64,000 nucleotides of DNA, from NCBI GenBank assembly GCA_023666425.1, contig JAMPCA010000003.1, positions 1-64,000 on the forward strand, read 5' to 3'. The notes beneath the pieces are model-generated. The model did not search any database and had not been told where the DNA came from. It saw only the letters and a program-made list of their open reading frames with translations. A program made the translations under genes and the position numbers. Shown here piece by piece: positions 8,899-19,626 of this stretch. How positions within the stretch are numbered: the first letter of the stretch is position 1; each line of letters begins with the position of its first letter. This DNA is from Muribaculaceae bacterium. GTDB taxonomy: Bacteria > Bacillota > Clostridia > Lachnospirales > Lachnospiraceae.

Positions 8899-9928
8899 AG
8901 CTTTCTTCCTTTCCATCCTTTTCTGTGTCGATGATTCTTTCTTTGATGATGCCGTTGATGTCCTTCTCACGAAATGCCACGCACTGGTAGATAGCATTCG
9001 TGATCTCCTTCGCCTTCGAGCTGCCGTGAGCCTTGACCACCAGACCGTTTAAGCCGAGCAGCGGCGCGCCCCCGTACTCCGAGGAGTCAAATGCTTTCAG
9101 GGTCTTCTTGAGAGCCGGAAGTGCAAGCGCCGCTCCAACCTTGCTCTTTAAGGTGCTCATAAGCCCCTGTTTGATCACCCCGACCAGCGTCGCGCTGAGT
9201 CCCTCATAGAGCTTTAGGATCACGTTGCCGACAAATGCCTCACAGACAATCACGTCCGCGCCCCCGCGGGGAATCTCACGGGCCTCAATGCTGCCGACAA
9301 AGTTAATACCGGTGCACTCTGCAAGGAGCGGGAACGTCTCCCTGACCAGCGCGTTGCCCTTCTCTTCCTCTGCGCCGATATTGACGATTGCAACTCTCGG
9401 ATTCTTCACGTCCATGACCTGCTCCATATAGATGGAGCCCATCTTCGCAAACTGTAAAAGGTGCTCCGCTCTCGCATCCACATTGGCGCCACAGTCGATC
9501 AACAGGGACACTCCGCTCTCTGTCGGAATGAGGGGAGCCAGCGGCGGCCGCTTAATGCCCCGGATTCTTCCCACGATAGTCTGTCCGCCCACCAGCACCG
9601 CGCCGGAGCTGCCGGCAGAGACGAAGGCGTCCGCCTCCCTGTCCTTAACCAGATTCATGCCAACGACCAGTGAAGAATTCTTTTTCCTGCGGATTGCCTG
9701 CACGGGCGGCTCCGCCATCTCGATGATCTCCGGGGCATCCACCACCACGATCTGTCCCCCGGGGTGGGAATACTTTGAGAGCTCCTCTCTCACTACGTCC
9801 TCCTGCCCCACAAGAAAGACTTTAATATCCTCCCTGGCACAGACAGCGTCCACAGCTCCCTTCACGATCTCCGACGGCGCATGGTCGCCGCCCATCGCAT
9901 CCAGGGCGACCTTTGTTATTGCTTGCAT
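8888..9928 (-). CDS. plsX: Phosphate acyltransferase PlsX
   Basis: Makes acyl-phosphate from acyl-ACP, feeding PlsY in phospholipid synthesis; a peripheral membrane enzyme. The 346-residue protein starts with [19 protein letters not shown], the family's N-terminal signature, and contains [14 protein letters not shown] and the C-terminal [19 protein letters not shown] region. The ATG at 9928 follows a strong GAGGAGG ribosome site, and a sigma-A-like promoter lies 36 bases upstream. First gene of the run that continues to lgt. Confidence 0.96.
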   Translation of the reverse strand: MQAITKVALDAMGGDHAPSEIVKGAVDAVCAREDIKVFLVGQEDVVREELSKYSHPGGQIVVVDAPEIIEMAEPPVQAIRRKKNSSLVVGMNLVKDREADAFVSAGSSGAVLVGGQTIVGRIRGIKRPPLAPLIPTESGVSLLIDCGANVDARAEHLLQFAKMGSIYMEQVMDVKNPRVAIVNIGAEEEKGNALVRETFPLLAECTGINFVGSIEAREIPRGGADVIVCEAFVGNVILKLYEGLSATLVGVIKQGLMSTLKSKVGAALALPALKKTLKAFDSSEYGGAPLLGLNGLVVKAHGSSKAKEITNAIYQCVAFREKDINGIIKERIIDTEKDGKEESYGV

Positions 9929-9963
9929 AATATTCCCTTCCTCCTCTTATGCATCTAATAGTG

Positions 9964-9992
9964 AATATACTATATCTCTATCCATAAATCAA
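9964..9992 (-). promoter_or_regulatory. Probable sigma-A promoter for plsX
   Basis: Minus-strand TTGATT (9992-9987), a 17-base spacer and TATATT (9969-9964), ending 36 bases before the plsX start codon. Spacing is ideal and both boxes are close to consensus. Confidence 0.6.
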
Positions 9993-10011
9993 TCCAAAAT
10001 TTTCAAAAAAT

Positions 10012-10596
10012 TCAGGATTTGCAAAACACATTCATTTTGTGAATGTCCCCGCTCCGGTCACAAAAGGCGGGGAAAAGGAAACCCGACGCCGGTTTTCCCG
10101 GCTCGTAATCCCCGCTCACGGGGCACAGCGCGCAGACCATGAAGGAGTAGACCTCCTCAGACTCCCACTGTTCCTCCCCGTCGCTTCCCTTTAAGGGCAC
10201 ATCATAGCTGCCGTAAAAGACATAGATGGCATAAGGCTCCCTCATCTGCGCCTGCCCGCCGATATATTCATAAAACACCTCCAGCAGCGCGTCGTTTTTC
10301 AGCCCGCATTCCAGCAGAGCCATGAGCATCTGCCAGAAACTCCCCGGCTTTGTCTGTGCTCCGTCAAATACATACTCTTTCAGTTCCACATTTGTCTCCG
10401 CAAAAGGAATCGCTTTTGCCAGCTCCAGATTTTTCTGCTGTTCCTTCACCGACAGCTTCCCAAAATGCTTGTTGAAAGTTCCGTCGATATATCCCTCTTC
10501 ATCCAGATAAGCCCCGGCAATCCGGCTAAAGCAGCTTCTCTGCACCGTCATGCGCCTTGTCAGCTCCAGCATATCCTCCCGGTTGATTTTTCCCAT
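10012..10596 (-). CDS. DUF4317 family protein, short form
   Basis: A 194-residue protein with the features I associate with DUF4317, a Clostridia-enriched family of unknown function: an N-terminal CFSRIAGAYLDEEG stretch, a middle YAIYVFYGSYDVPLK and ESEEVYSFMVCALCPVS, and FLFPAFCDRSGDIHK near the end. In the longer members I remember, the protein continues well past the SDIH motif; here it ends 10 residues later. The start at 10596 is backed by GGGGAG; longer frames upstream run back through the rpmF terminator and are unlikely. A small hairpin (ACATTCA/TGAATGT then GTTTT) lies over the last codons. Function unknown. Confidence 0.7.
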   Translation of the reverse strand: MGKINREDMLELTRRMTVQRSCFSRIAGAYLDEEGYIDGTFNKHFGKLSVKEQQKNLELAKAIPFAETNVELKEYVFDGAQTKPGSFWQMLMALLECGLKNDALLEVFYEYIGGQAQMREPYAIYVFYGSYDVPLKGSDGEEQWESEEVYSFMVCALCPVSGDYEPGKPASGFLFPAFCDRSGDIHKMNVFCKS

Positions 10597-10632
10597 GCGA
10601 TCGTCTCCCCTGTATTCTTTCCAGTGATATAT

Positions 10633-10672
10633 AAAAAATCCGATTGTACAAGTAAGTCTGTACAACCGGATT
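10633..10672 (-). terminator. Rho-independent terminator after rpmF
   Basis: Minus-strand stem AATCCGGTTGTACA paired with TGTACAATCGGATT (one G-T pair), eight-base loop, followed by TTTTTT. It lies about 30 bases after the rpmF stop codon and separates rpmF from the DUF4317 gene. Confidence 0.88.
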
Positions 10673-10699
10673 CCTGCCAATGAACGAAAGGATCTCTCC

Positions 10700-10879
10700 T
10701 TAATCCTGCGGAATAATTTCCTTCTTATTGTAAGAGCCACAATTCTTGCATACGCGGTGCGGCATCATCAGCTCGCCACACTTGCTGCACTTTACTAAAG
10801 TTGGAGCAGACATCTTCCAGTTCGCTCTTCTGCGGTCTCTTCTTCCCTTAGAAGATTTGTTCTTGGGACAAATGGACAT
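10700..10879 (-). CDS. rpmF: 50S ribosomal protein L32
   Basis: A 59-residue basic ribosomal protein. The N-terminus reads MSICPKNKSSKGRRDRRRAN, and the zinc-ribbon cysteine pairs appear as CSKCGE and CKNCG. The first pair is followed by LMMPHRVC, typical of L32. A perfect AAGGAGGTG ribosome site precedes the ATG. It follows the YceD/DUF177 gene after a four-base gap, the conserved yceD-rpmF pair, and is followed by a strong terminator. Confidence 0.97.
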   Translation of the reverse strand: MSICPKNKSSKGRRDRRRANWKMSAPTLVKCSKCGELMMPHRVCKNCGSYNKKEIIPQD

Positions 10880-10883
10880 TTGC

Positions 10884-11408
10884 TTACACCTCCTTAAACT
10901 TATCGTATATATCTTGGATTGCCGCCATTCTTGGATCAGGCTCTGTCTTCTGGCAACTGCAGGCTCCCTCGTTCAAGTTCATCCCGCAGACCCTGCAAAC
11001 ACCCTTGCAATCGTCCCTGCACAGAACTTTCATCGGCCAGTTCACCAAAATCTCGGCGTAGACAAGCTTTTCTACGTCCAGATCAAATCCATTCAGGTAA
11101 TCCGGTTCCTCCATCTCGTCATCAACCAGCGTATCCCCCTCGATGCGGAGTCTCTTGTCGATGTCAAAATGAATCGGCGTCCTCACCTCCGTAAGGCACC
11201 GGCTGCACGGAATCACAGTCTCAAGCTCCACCCTTCCCCGTATGCACAAAACGGCATTCTCATGGTTTGTAATATGAAGCGTGGCCGGCTTCCGGCTTAT
11301 GATAGGAAAATCGCCCAGTCTGGAAACGAAAGAGGTAAGGGAAATCTCTGCTTCCTCAACCTGCTCCCTGCCTATGGACTTTGCAATCATTGAAAGATCA
11401 ATATTCAC
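10884..11408 (-). CDS. yceD: YceD/DUF177 family protein
   Basis: A 174-residue member of the DUF177 family, whose genes almost always sit directly before rpmF and which has been linked to 23S rRNA accumulation in plants and bacteria. It shows the family's cysteine pattern: CSRCL near residue 70, then CRDDCKGVCRVCGMNLNEG and CSC toward the C-terminus. The start is a GTG at 11408-11406, chosen because AGGAG lies six bases upstream; the next ATG is seven codons inside and has no ribosome site. A near-perfect promoter lies just upstream. Confidence 0.92.
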   Translation of the reverse strand: MNIDLSMIAKSIGREQVEEAEISLTSFVSRLGDFPIISRKPATLHITNHENAVLCIRGRVELETVIPCSRCLTEVRTPIHFDIDKRLRIEGDTLVDDEMEEPDYLNGFDLDVEKLVYAEILVNWPMKVLCRDDCKGVCRVCGMNLNEGACSCQKTEPDPRMAAIQDIYDKFKEV

Positions 11409-11434
11409 AGTCTTCTCCTACTCACACCTAAACA

Positions 11435-11463
11435 ATTATACATAGGCGGATATGGTTTGTCAA
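11435..11463 (-). promoter_or_regulatory. Consensus sigma-A promoter for yceD-rpmF
   Basis: Minus-strand TTGACA (11463-11458), exactly 17 bases, then TATAAT (11440-11435). Both boxes are perfect consensus. It separates yceD-rpmF transcription from ackA and likely drives very strong expression. Confidence 0.92.
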
Positions 11464-11491
11464 CCAAAAAATGTTTTTTCGCCCACGAATT

Positions 11492-12679
11492 TTACAGAAG
11501 CGCTACCGTCTCCCGGCAGATCGCCAGCTCCTCGTTGGTAGGGATAATGCATACAGTCACCCCTGAGTCCGCGGTGGAGATTACCTTCTCCTCCCCCCTC
11601 GTCTCATTGGCCTTTTTATCCATCGTAATCCCAAGATAACCGAGATAGGAAAGGATCTTCTCACGGATAAAGGAAGTATTTTCCCCGATTCCTGCGGTAA
11701 ATGCGATCGCATCCACCCCGTTCATGGCCGCCACATAGGAGCCGATATACTTTGCAACCCGGTAGGCAAATACCTCGCAGGCGTCGATCGCCCGCTCATT
11801 TCCCCCGTTGTAGGCCGCTTCCAGATCCCGGAAATCACTGGACACGCCGGAGAGTCCCTCCACGCCGGACTTCTTGTTGAGCACATTGATCACGCCTGCA
11901 ATGTCGAGATTTTCCTTCTTTGCGATATACTCCATAATCGCGGGATCAATGTCGCCGGAGCGGGTTCCCATGACCAGTCCCTCTAAGGGGGTCAGACCCA
12001 TGGAAGTATCCACGCACTCCCCGTTCAGCACCGCGCTGATGGAAGCGCCGTTTCCCAGATGCGCCACGATAATTTTGGAGCTGGCGATATCCAGCTTTAA
12101 GAATTCAGCGCAGCGCTTTGAGACAAAACTGTGGCTTGTCCCGTGAAAGCCGTAGCGGCGCACCTTGTACTTCTCATAGTACTCGTAGGGCAGGCCGTAG
12201 AGATATGCCTTTTTCGGCATGGTCTGATGGAAGGCCGTATCAAAGACGCCCACCATCGGCACGCCCGGCATCAGCTCCTGGCACGCCCTTATCCCGATCA
12301 GATTTGCAGGGTTGTGCAGGGGCGCAAGCTCATTGCACTCCTCCACCTGCTTAAGCACCTCCTCCGTGAGCACTACAGACGCCGCAAACTTCTCACCGCC
12401 GTGCACCACCCGGTGTCCCACCGCATCGATTTCAGACAGCGCGGACACCGCGCCGCTTTTGGGGTTCACCAGCGCATCCAGTACCATCTGGATTGCCTCC
12501 TTATGGGTGGGCATGGGGGACTCGGTGATTTCCTTATCCAGCCCGGCCTTCTGGTACACCAGCCGCCCGTCGATGCCGATCCGCTCACACAGTCCCTTCG
12601 CCAGAACCGCCTCGGTACCGGAATTGATCAGCTGGTACTTTAAGGACGAACTTCCACAGTTAATAACTAATACATTCAT
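11492..12679 (-). CDS. ackA: Acetate kinase
   Basis: Converts acetyl-phosphate and ADP to acetate and ATP, the main substrate-level ATP step of fermentative anaerobes. The 395-residue protein opens with NVLVINCGSSSLKYQL (ASKHA ATPase phosphate-1 motif) and contains RVVHGG, FDTAFHQTMP, the RYGFHGTSH motif and AFTAGIGENTSFIRE near the C-terminus. I start it at the ATG at 12679, behind GAGGGAAAAG. The usual partner pta (phosphotransacetylase) is not adjacent; the upstream neighbour is a J-domain gene. Confidence 0.97.
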   Translation of the reverse strand: MNVLVINCGSSSLKYQLINSGTEAVLAKGLCERIGIDGRLVYQKAGLDKEITESPMPTHKEAIQMVLDALVNPKSGAVSALSEIDAVGHRVVHGGEKFAASVVLTEEVLKQVEECNELAPLHNPANLIGIRACQELMPGVPMVGVFDTAFHQTMPKKAYLYGLPYEYYEKYKVRRYGFHGTSHSFVSKRCAEFLKLDIASSKIIVAHLGNGASISAVLNGECVDTSMGLTPLEGLVMGTRSGDIDPAIMEYIAKKENLDIAGVINVLNKKSGVEGLSGVSSDFRDLEAAYNGGNERAIDACEVFAYRVAKYIGSYVAAMNGVDAIAFTAGIGENTSFIREKILSYLGYLGITMDKKANETRGEEKVISTADSGVTVCIIPTNEELAICRETVALL

Positions 12680-12713
12680 TTCTTTTCCCTCGCTTTTCGT
12701 AAACTCTTTTACT

Positions 12714-12742
12714 ATTATATACACATTTTGCTGTCTATACAA
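12714..12742 (-). promoter_or_regulatory. Probable promoter for ackA
   Basis: Minus-strand TTGTAT (12742-12737), 17 bases, TATAAT (12719-12714). The -10 is perfect, the -35 only half-consensus. It lies 34 bases upstream of the ackA start and directly after the terminator of the preceding gene. Confidence 0.6.
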
Positions 12743-12747
12743 GCAAA

Positions 12748-12777
12748 ATTCGCCCTAAGCCAATGCTTAAGGCGAAT
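12748..12777 (-). terminator. Terminator after the J-domain gene
   Basis: Minus-strand ATTCGCCTTAAGC pairs with GCTTAGGGCGAAT around a four-base loop with one internal mismatch, followed by TTTT. It begins a few bases after the stop codon of the J-domain gene. Confidence 0.75.
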
Positions 12778-12783
12778 CGAAAG

Positions 12784-13218
12784 TTACTTATACATGGCGC
12801 ACAGCTTATTGTACTCGCTGTTGATCTCCTGAATCGTGGCCTTGTCGCCATCCAGATTGTCCGGATGATAAATCTTAATGAGATCCTTGTAGCGCTTTTT
12901 CAGGGACTGCTTGCTCCCCACACCGGAAAAGAACAGTTCTCCCTTGACGATGTTGCTCTCCCGGACGGGCGTACCGGCACTGCGGGACTCGTATTCGTTC
13001 ACACGGCGGTAAAACGCCTTCTGCCGCTCTATATGCTCCTTCTCGGTGGCAAGCTTCACCAGCTCCGCCTCGAGAATCTTCACCTTCATATCAAAAAGCT
13101 GTTGCTGCTGCTCCAACCGTCGGTCTTCAATCTCCACCCTGCGCGTAAATTCACGGCGTTCTCGTTCCAGCAATCGTCGCTGTTCATCTAAGGCTCTGCG
13201 TTCTTCGTCCAGCGTCAT
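12784..13218 (-). CDS. J-domain protein with N-terminal coiled coil
   Basis: A 144-residue protein. Residues 1-75 are highly charged and heptad-like (Arg/Glu/Gln rich), predicting a coiled coil. The C-terminal 50 residues are a J domain: SKQSLKKRYKDLIKIYHPDNLDG, with the HPD tripeptide needed to stimulate an Hsp70 ATPase. There is no G/F region, zinc finger or substrate-binding domain, and the J domain is at the wrong end for a classical DnaJ. It probably recruits DnaK to a partner bound by the coiled coil. AAAGGAG precedes the ATG. It has its own terminator and lies 160 bases after dnaJ. Confidence 0.8.
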   Translation of the reverse strand: MTLDEERRALDEQRRLLERERREFTRRVEIEDRRLEQQQQLFDMKVKILEAELVKLATEKEHIERQKAFYRRVNEYESRSAGTPVRESNIVKGELFFSGVGSKQSLKKRYKDLIKIYHPDNLDGDKATIQEINSEYNKLCAMYK

Positions 13219-13378
13219 CGCGTAACTCCTTTGTCAAAAACCAAGATACAGGTTACTTTTTCACGTTTCACCTTCTCATAATACAACATTTTGTAGCACA
13301 ATTCCATAGTCGTTTTGCACTAAAGTGAGAATTGGAATTACGTTTTTTTCATCACAGCCGAACAAATACATATTAAAA

Positions 13379-14545
13379 TCATAAATCGTCCAGGGATTCC
13401 TTTAATTTATCCATGAATCCCTTCTTTTTTTCCCGGCGTTCGCCGCCTCCCTCCTTCTCCTTTGTGAGGGAGCCTCCGGTCAGCTCATCGAAATGTTTTA
13501 ACGCCTCCTTTGCCTCTTTACCTAATCCCGTAGGCGTCTGCACCACCAGCGTGACATAGTGGTCGCCCCGCACCTCCTTATTGCGCAGCGAGGGCACGCC
13601 CTTTCCCTTTAAGCGGATTCTCGTCCCGGTCTGGGTTCCCGCCGTCACGGTATAGATGATATCGCCGTGCACGGTCTTGATCCGGATATCGCCGCCCAGA
13701 GCCGCAACTGCGAAGGATATAGATGTACTGGAATAGATATTCATATCCTGGCGCTCGAAGGCGCTGCTTCTTCCCACAATCACCTCGACCAGCAGATCGC
13801 CCCTCGGCCCACCGTTTCTGCCGGGCTCGCCGTAGTCCGGGACGCGCAGGCTCTGTCCGTTGTCGATGCCCGCCGGGATATCTACCTTCTTTTTGATACG
13901 CTTTGCCACATAACCGTCGCCCCGGCAGGCCGGACATTTATCCTTCACGACTTTGCCGGTGCCCTGACAAACCGGGCAGGTCTGTACCCTTTGCATCGTG
14001 CCAAAAAGGGAGGGCTCGGAATAGACAAATTTGCCCTTGCCGCCGCACTTGCTGCAGGTCTCGGGCGATGAGCCCGGCTTCGCCCCGCTTCCGTGGCAGG
14101 TGGAACACTCCTCCTTATAGGAAAATTCCACCTCCTTCTCACAGCCAAAGACAGCCTCCTCGAAGCTGATGCGGATGCTCATGCGGATATTGGCGCCCTT
14201 TGCAGGGCCGTTGCTGTTTGACCGCCTGCCCCCGCCGAAAAAGTCTCCAAAAATATCTCCGAAGATATCGCTCATGTCCATGCCGGAGAAATCAAAGCCT
14301 CCCATTCCCCCGGAGCCGTCAAAGGCCGCATGGCCAAACTGGTCATACTGCCTGCGCTTGTCAGCATCCGAGAGAACTGCATAAGCCTCCTGCGCTTCCT
14401 TAAACTTCTCTTCACATTCTTTATCACCCGGATGCATATCCGGGTGATATTTTTTGGCTGTCTGGCGGAAGGCCTTTTTAATTTCGTCCTCCGTTGCGGT
14501 CTTAGAAACGCCTAAGACCTCGTAGTAATCTCTTTTATCTGCCAT
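13379..14545 (-). CDS. dnaJ: Chaperone protein DnaJ
   Basis: Hsp40 co-chaperone delivering clients to DnaK. The 388-residue type I protein has an N-terminal J domain ([14 protein letters not shown] at about residues 34-36), a Gly/Phe-rich linker ([27 protein letters not shown]), four CxxCxGxG zinc motifs ([32 protein letters not shown]) and a C-terminal substrate-binding domain. Last gene of the hrcA-grpE-dnaK-dnaJ operon, 18 bases after dnaK. Confidence 0.98.
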   Translation of the reverse strand: MADKRDYYEVLGVSKTATEDEIKKAFRQTAKKYHPDMHPGDKECEEKFKEAQEAYAVLSDADKRRQYDQFGHAAFDGSGGMGGFDFSGMDMSDIFGDIFGDFFGGGRRSNSNGPAKGANIRMSIRISFEEAVFGCEKEVEFSYKEECSTCHGSGAKPGSSPETCSKCGGKGKFVYSEPSLFGTMQRVQTCPVCQGTGKVVKDKCPACRGDGYVAKRIKKKVDIPAGIDNGQSLRVPDYGEPGRNGGPRGDLLVEVIVGRSSAFERQDMNIYSSTSISFAVAALGGDIRIKTVHGDIIYTVTAGTQTGTRIRLKGKGVPSLRNKEVRGDHYVTLVVQTPTGLGKEAKEALKHFDELTGGSLTKEKEGGGERREKKKGFMDKLKESLDDL

Positions 14546-14563
14546 ATTCTTTCATTCTTTCTG

Positions 14564-16599
<2,036 letters not shown>

Positions 16600-16610
<11 letters not shown>

Positions 16611-17244
16611 CTGAGACCATACTGTGTCTTACGACGGTATCTTTGTAGGTGTATCCCTTCTGGAGCTCCTGCGCAATCATTCCTGACTCCAGCTCCCCGC
16701 TCTCCACCTGCATCACTGCGTTGTGCAGCTCCGGGTCAAATTCCTTCCCCTCTGTCTCTATCGGAAGCACTCCGACGGCCTCAAGCTCCGTCAGCATCTG
16801 CTTATACACCTTATCCATTCCGGTGACAAAAGCGTCCTCCTTCTGCTCTTCCGGCACAGCCGCAAGGCCGCGCTCGAAGTTGTCAATGACCGGAAGGAAT
16901 TTCTCGATAATGGTTTTCGCTCCCATGTCAAACATCTGGGACTTCTCCTTTTCCGACCGTTTGCGGAAGTTCTCAAACTCTGCCATCTGCCGTTTCAGGC
17001 GATCCTGCAGCTCTTCAATCTGTTCGTCCCGCTTATCCTTTTTCTTTTTTTTGAAAAAGCCGTCCTTCTTCTCTGCGCTTTCCGCCTCCCCTGCGTCCCC
17101 GTCTGCCTCCTCCTGTGCCGCAGAACCTTCCGCTTCTTCGCAGGTCTGTGTATTTTCGTCCCCGCTCTCCGGCACTGCGCTTTCCTTTCCGGCCTCCGTT
17201 TCCTGCTCTGCCGCTTCCATATCCTTTTGGAATTCCTCTGCCAT
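16600..17244 (-). CDS. grpE: Nucleotide exchange factor GrpE
   Basis: Releases ADP from DnaK. The 214-residue protein has an acidic, low-complexity N-terminal tail (residues 1-60), a lysine patch FFKKKKKDK, a long coiled coil (EEQIEELQDRLKRQMAEFENFRKRSEKE) and the C-terminal beta domain with the signature region QELQKGYTYKDTVVRHSMVSV. Its final codons are encoded by the palindromic repeat described separately, so the very C-terminus may vary between strains. Fifteen bases after hrcA. Confidence 0.96.
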
Positions 17245-17258
17245 CTTTAACCGCCTTT

Positions 17259-18302
17259 CTATCCGTTATCTCCTGCTTTTTTGAATATCCCGTCGAGCTG
17301 GGATTTGAGGTTTCTCAAATTGTCCACCACATTTTCATAGTCCATGCGCTTCGGGCCTACTATGCCGATGGTGCCCTTCACACCCTCTCCCAGATCGTAG
17401 GTGGCTGTCACCACACTACAGTCCTTCATGGTCTGTATCGGCGACTCATTTCCGATATAAACCTGAATCCCCGTCTCACTGTTCTCATCAGATAAGGATT
17501 CTGTTACAAGACTGGCAAGCTCCTCCTTTTCCTCAAATGCCGCCAGAAGGTTCGTGGCGTTCTCTGCGCTCGAGAGCTCGGGATACTTTAAAATGTTCGT
17601 GGCTCCGCTGGTATAGATCTGCAGATCCTCATTCTCACTGAGCGTCCGCGCCAGCGCATCCAATACCTCGCCGACCACAGCGCCGTGGTCGCCCGCCTGC
17701 TCCTTGAGTCTTGCAATTGTTTCGAGGTTGATCTCCTGCATCGAGAGGCCGTTTAGCATCGTGTTCAGCAAAAGATTCAGCTTTAAGAGCGTCTCATTAT
17801 CCAGCGGCGTCTCCACATCGACCATCTCATTCTTGACGATGTTGCTGTTCATCACGATAACCGCTAAAATGTGCCCTTCGTCCACTGCCGACAACTGAAT
17901 GAATTTAATCTTGTTCTTCTGGTAGGTGGGAGCCGATACCAGCGTCGCATAGTTCGTGTTGCTGGCCAGAAGCTTCGCCACCTGCTTGAGCACCCTCTCC
18001 ATCTTCTCCGTCTTCTCAATGACGAACTCCTTCATCTCAGTGACTTCCCGGTCCTTCTCCCGCATCAGATGATCCACATAGAAGCGGTAGCCCTTATCCG
18101 AAGGAATCCTGCCCGCAGAGGTATGGGGCTGTAAAATATACCCCAGCTCCTCCAGATCAGACATCTCATTGCGGATCGTCGCAGAGCTCAGATTCAGATC
18201 TGTGTACTTCGAGATGGTTCTGGAGCCTACCGGCTCCCCTGTCTCCAGATAATTGCGGATGATCGCATCCAGTATTTTAATTTTTCGCTCATCCAGCTCC
18301 AT
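17259..18302 (-). CDS. hrcA: Heat-inducible transcription repressor HrcA
   Basis: Represses class I heat-shock genes by binding CIRCE; its folding depends on GroEL. The 347-residue protein has an N-terminal winged helix (LDAIIRNYLETGEPVGSRTISKY, then LSSATIRNEMSDLEELGYI, HTSAGRIPSDKGYRFYVD) followed by the GAF-like domain. First gene of the operon. A CIRCE operator 28 bases upstream implies autoregulation, and a second CIRCE before groES places groESL in the same regulon. Confidence 0.98.
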   Translation of the reverse strand: MELDERKIKILDAIIRNYLETGEPVGSRTISKYTDLNLSSATIRNEMSDLEELGYILQPHTSAGRIPSDKGYRFYVDHLMREKDREVTEMKEFVIEKTEKMERVLKQVAKLLASNTNYATLVSAPTYQKNKIKFIQLSAVDEGHILAVIVMNSNIVKNEMVDVETPLDNETLLKLNLLLNTMLNGLSMQEINLETIARLKEQAGDHGAVVGEVLDALARTLSENEDLQIYTSGATNILKYPELSSAENATNLLAAFEEKEELASLVTESLSDENSETGIQVYIGNESPIQTMKDCSVVTATYDLGEGVKGTIGIVGPKRMDYENVVDNLRNLKSQLDGIFKKAGDNG

Positions 18303-18329
18303 ATCTGACCGCCCTCTCTTTAGAAGTTG

Positions 18330-18356
18330 TTAGCACTCATTTAATTGGAGTGCTAA
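18330..18356 (-). promoter_or_regulatory. CIRCE operator of the hrcA operon
   Basis: Perfect inverted repeat TTAGCACTC, nine bases, GAGTGCTAA. It lies between the promoter and the hrcA start, the classical HrcA binding site. Confidence 0.97.
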
Positions 18357-18371
18357 TATCTTTCTGTTAAT

Positions 18372-18400
18372 AAAATAGCACCAAGGCCATTTCTTGTCAA
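18372..18400 (-). promoter_or_regulatory. Sigma-A promoter of the hrcA operon
   Basis: Minus-strand TTGACA (18400-18395), 17 bases, TATTTT (18377-18372). The CIRCE element sits just downstream, at or after the expected transcription start. The groES promoter is built the same way. Confidence 0.85.
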
Positions 18401-18441
18401 CACCTTCGTGCTATTTTTATTTTTATTTTATATTTATCTTT

Positions 18442-19626
18442 TTATTCACCGGTGATAAAAAACCTCGCCATACAGTAATTTGCCAGATCCATGCCCTTGT
18501 CTGTCAGAAAGATCCTCCCCTCGGCCGCGGCGAGAAGCCCCTGCGCTTTCAGATCGTCCAGCACTGCCCGGTACATGACCTCGATTGGCACGCCGAAGTT
18601 CGCCTCAAACGCGGCTCTTGTAATTCCTCCCGTCATGCGAAGCCCCAAAAACATGAATTCCCCCATCTGCTCCTTCCGGCCGAGATCCGTCACCTCCAGA
18701 TAATCCTCCTCCGTAAGCGTCTCCGGATGCCTGCAATTTTCTATATAGGTATAAAGTTCCCTCGTATTCGAAAAGCGCACGTTCTCAATCATAGATGCTG
18801 CGCCCAGCCCCAGTCCCAGATAATTCTCTCTTGTCCAGTAGCCGATATTGTGGCGGCAGGCAAATCCCGGCTTCGCATAATTGGAAACCTCGTAGCGTTC
18901 ATAGCCCGCCTTACACAGCACCCGCTGGGTGAGCTTATACATCCGGTAGGATTCATCCTCGTCCGGCAGGGTCTGCGTCTTAAGCCCCGCCTGCTGCCGC
19001 ACCGCATCAAACTTATACTTATCATAGTAGGGCGTCCCCTTCTCGATCGTCAGCGTGTAGGCCGACAGATGCTCGGGCTTTAAGCGGATCACCTGCTGCA
19101 GCGTCTCCGCAAAGCTCTCCGCCCTCTGGTAGGGAATACCGCTCATCAGATCCACATTGATATTGTAAAAGCCCGCATTCCTCGCCAGCCCGTAGGTTTT
19201 CAGAAACTGCTCGTAGGTATGGATCCTGCCGAGCGTTTTTAATTCCTCATTGTCCGCGGACTGCAGGCCGATCGAAAGCCGGTTGATCCCCGCGTTCACA
19301 TAGGCCTTAAGCTTTGCCTCTGTGACCGTGCCGGGATTGCACTCGACCGTGACCTCCGCATCCTCTGCGACCGGAAAGCTCTCATATACCTGATGCATCA
19401 TGGCGGAGAAAAGTCCCTCCTCCAGCCAGCTCGGCGTGCCCCCGCCCACATAGATGGTGGATACCCTGTAATCCCGCAGCTTTTCGCCAAAATGCCGGAT
19501 TTCGCCAAGCAGAGCGTGTACATACTCCGCCTGCGTCCGGGCGTCTGCGGAAAACGAGAGGAAATCACAGTAATCGCATTTTTTCACGCAAAAGGGAATG
19601 TGTATATATAGTTCTAAATTCTTCAT
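18442..19626 (-). CDS. hemW: Radical SAM protein HemW (heme chaperone-like)
   Basis: Radical SAM protein of the HemN/HemW group. The 394-residue protein has the cluster-binding CVKKCDYC motif (Cys 13, 17 and 20), followed by IYVGGGTPSWL, VTVECNPGT and a C-terminal HemN domain. HemW lacks the extra cysteine of true coproporphyrinogen dehydrogenase and is thought to insert heme; older annotations call it oxygen-independent coproporphyrinogen III oxidase. The ATG at 19626 overlaps the lepA stop (TGATG). The lepA-hemW-hrcA order is typical of Firmicutes. Confidence 0.93.
   Translation of the reverse strand: MKNLELYIHIPFCVKKCDYCDFLSFSADARTQAEYVHALLGEIRHFGEKLRDYRVSTIYVGGGTPSWLEEGLFSAMMHQVYESFPVAEDAEVTVECNPGTVTEAKLKAYVNAGINRLSIGLQSADNEELKTLGRIHTYEQFLKTYGLARNAGFYNINVDLMSGIPYQRAESFAETLQQVIRLKPEHLSAYTLTIEKGTPYYDKYKFDAVRQQAGLKTQTLPDEDESYRMYKLTQRVLCKAGYERYEVSNYAKPGFACRHNIGYWTRENYLGLGLGAASMIENVRFSNTRELYTYIENCRHPETLTEEDYLEVTDLGRKEQMGEFMFLGLRMTGGITRAAFEANFGVPIEVMYRAVLDDLKAQGLLAAAEGRIFLTDKGMDLANYCMARFFITGE

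Noticed and set aside
10597-10740. Longer start for the DUF4317 protein
   Set aside because: The extension would translate the rpmF terminator; the ATG at 10596 follows GGGGAG.
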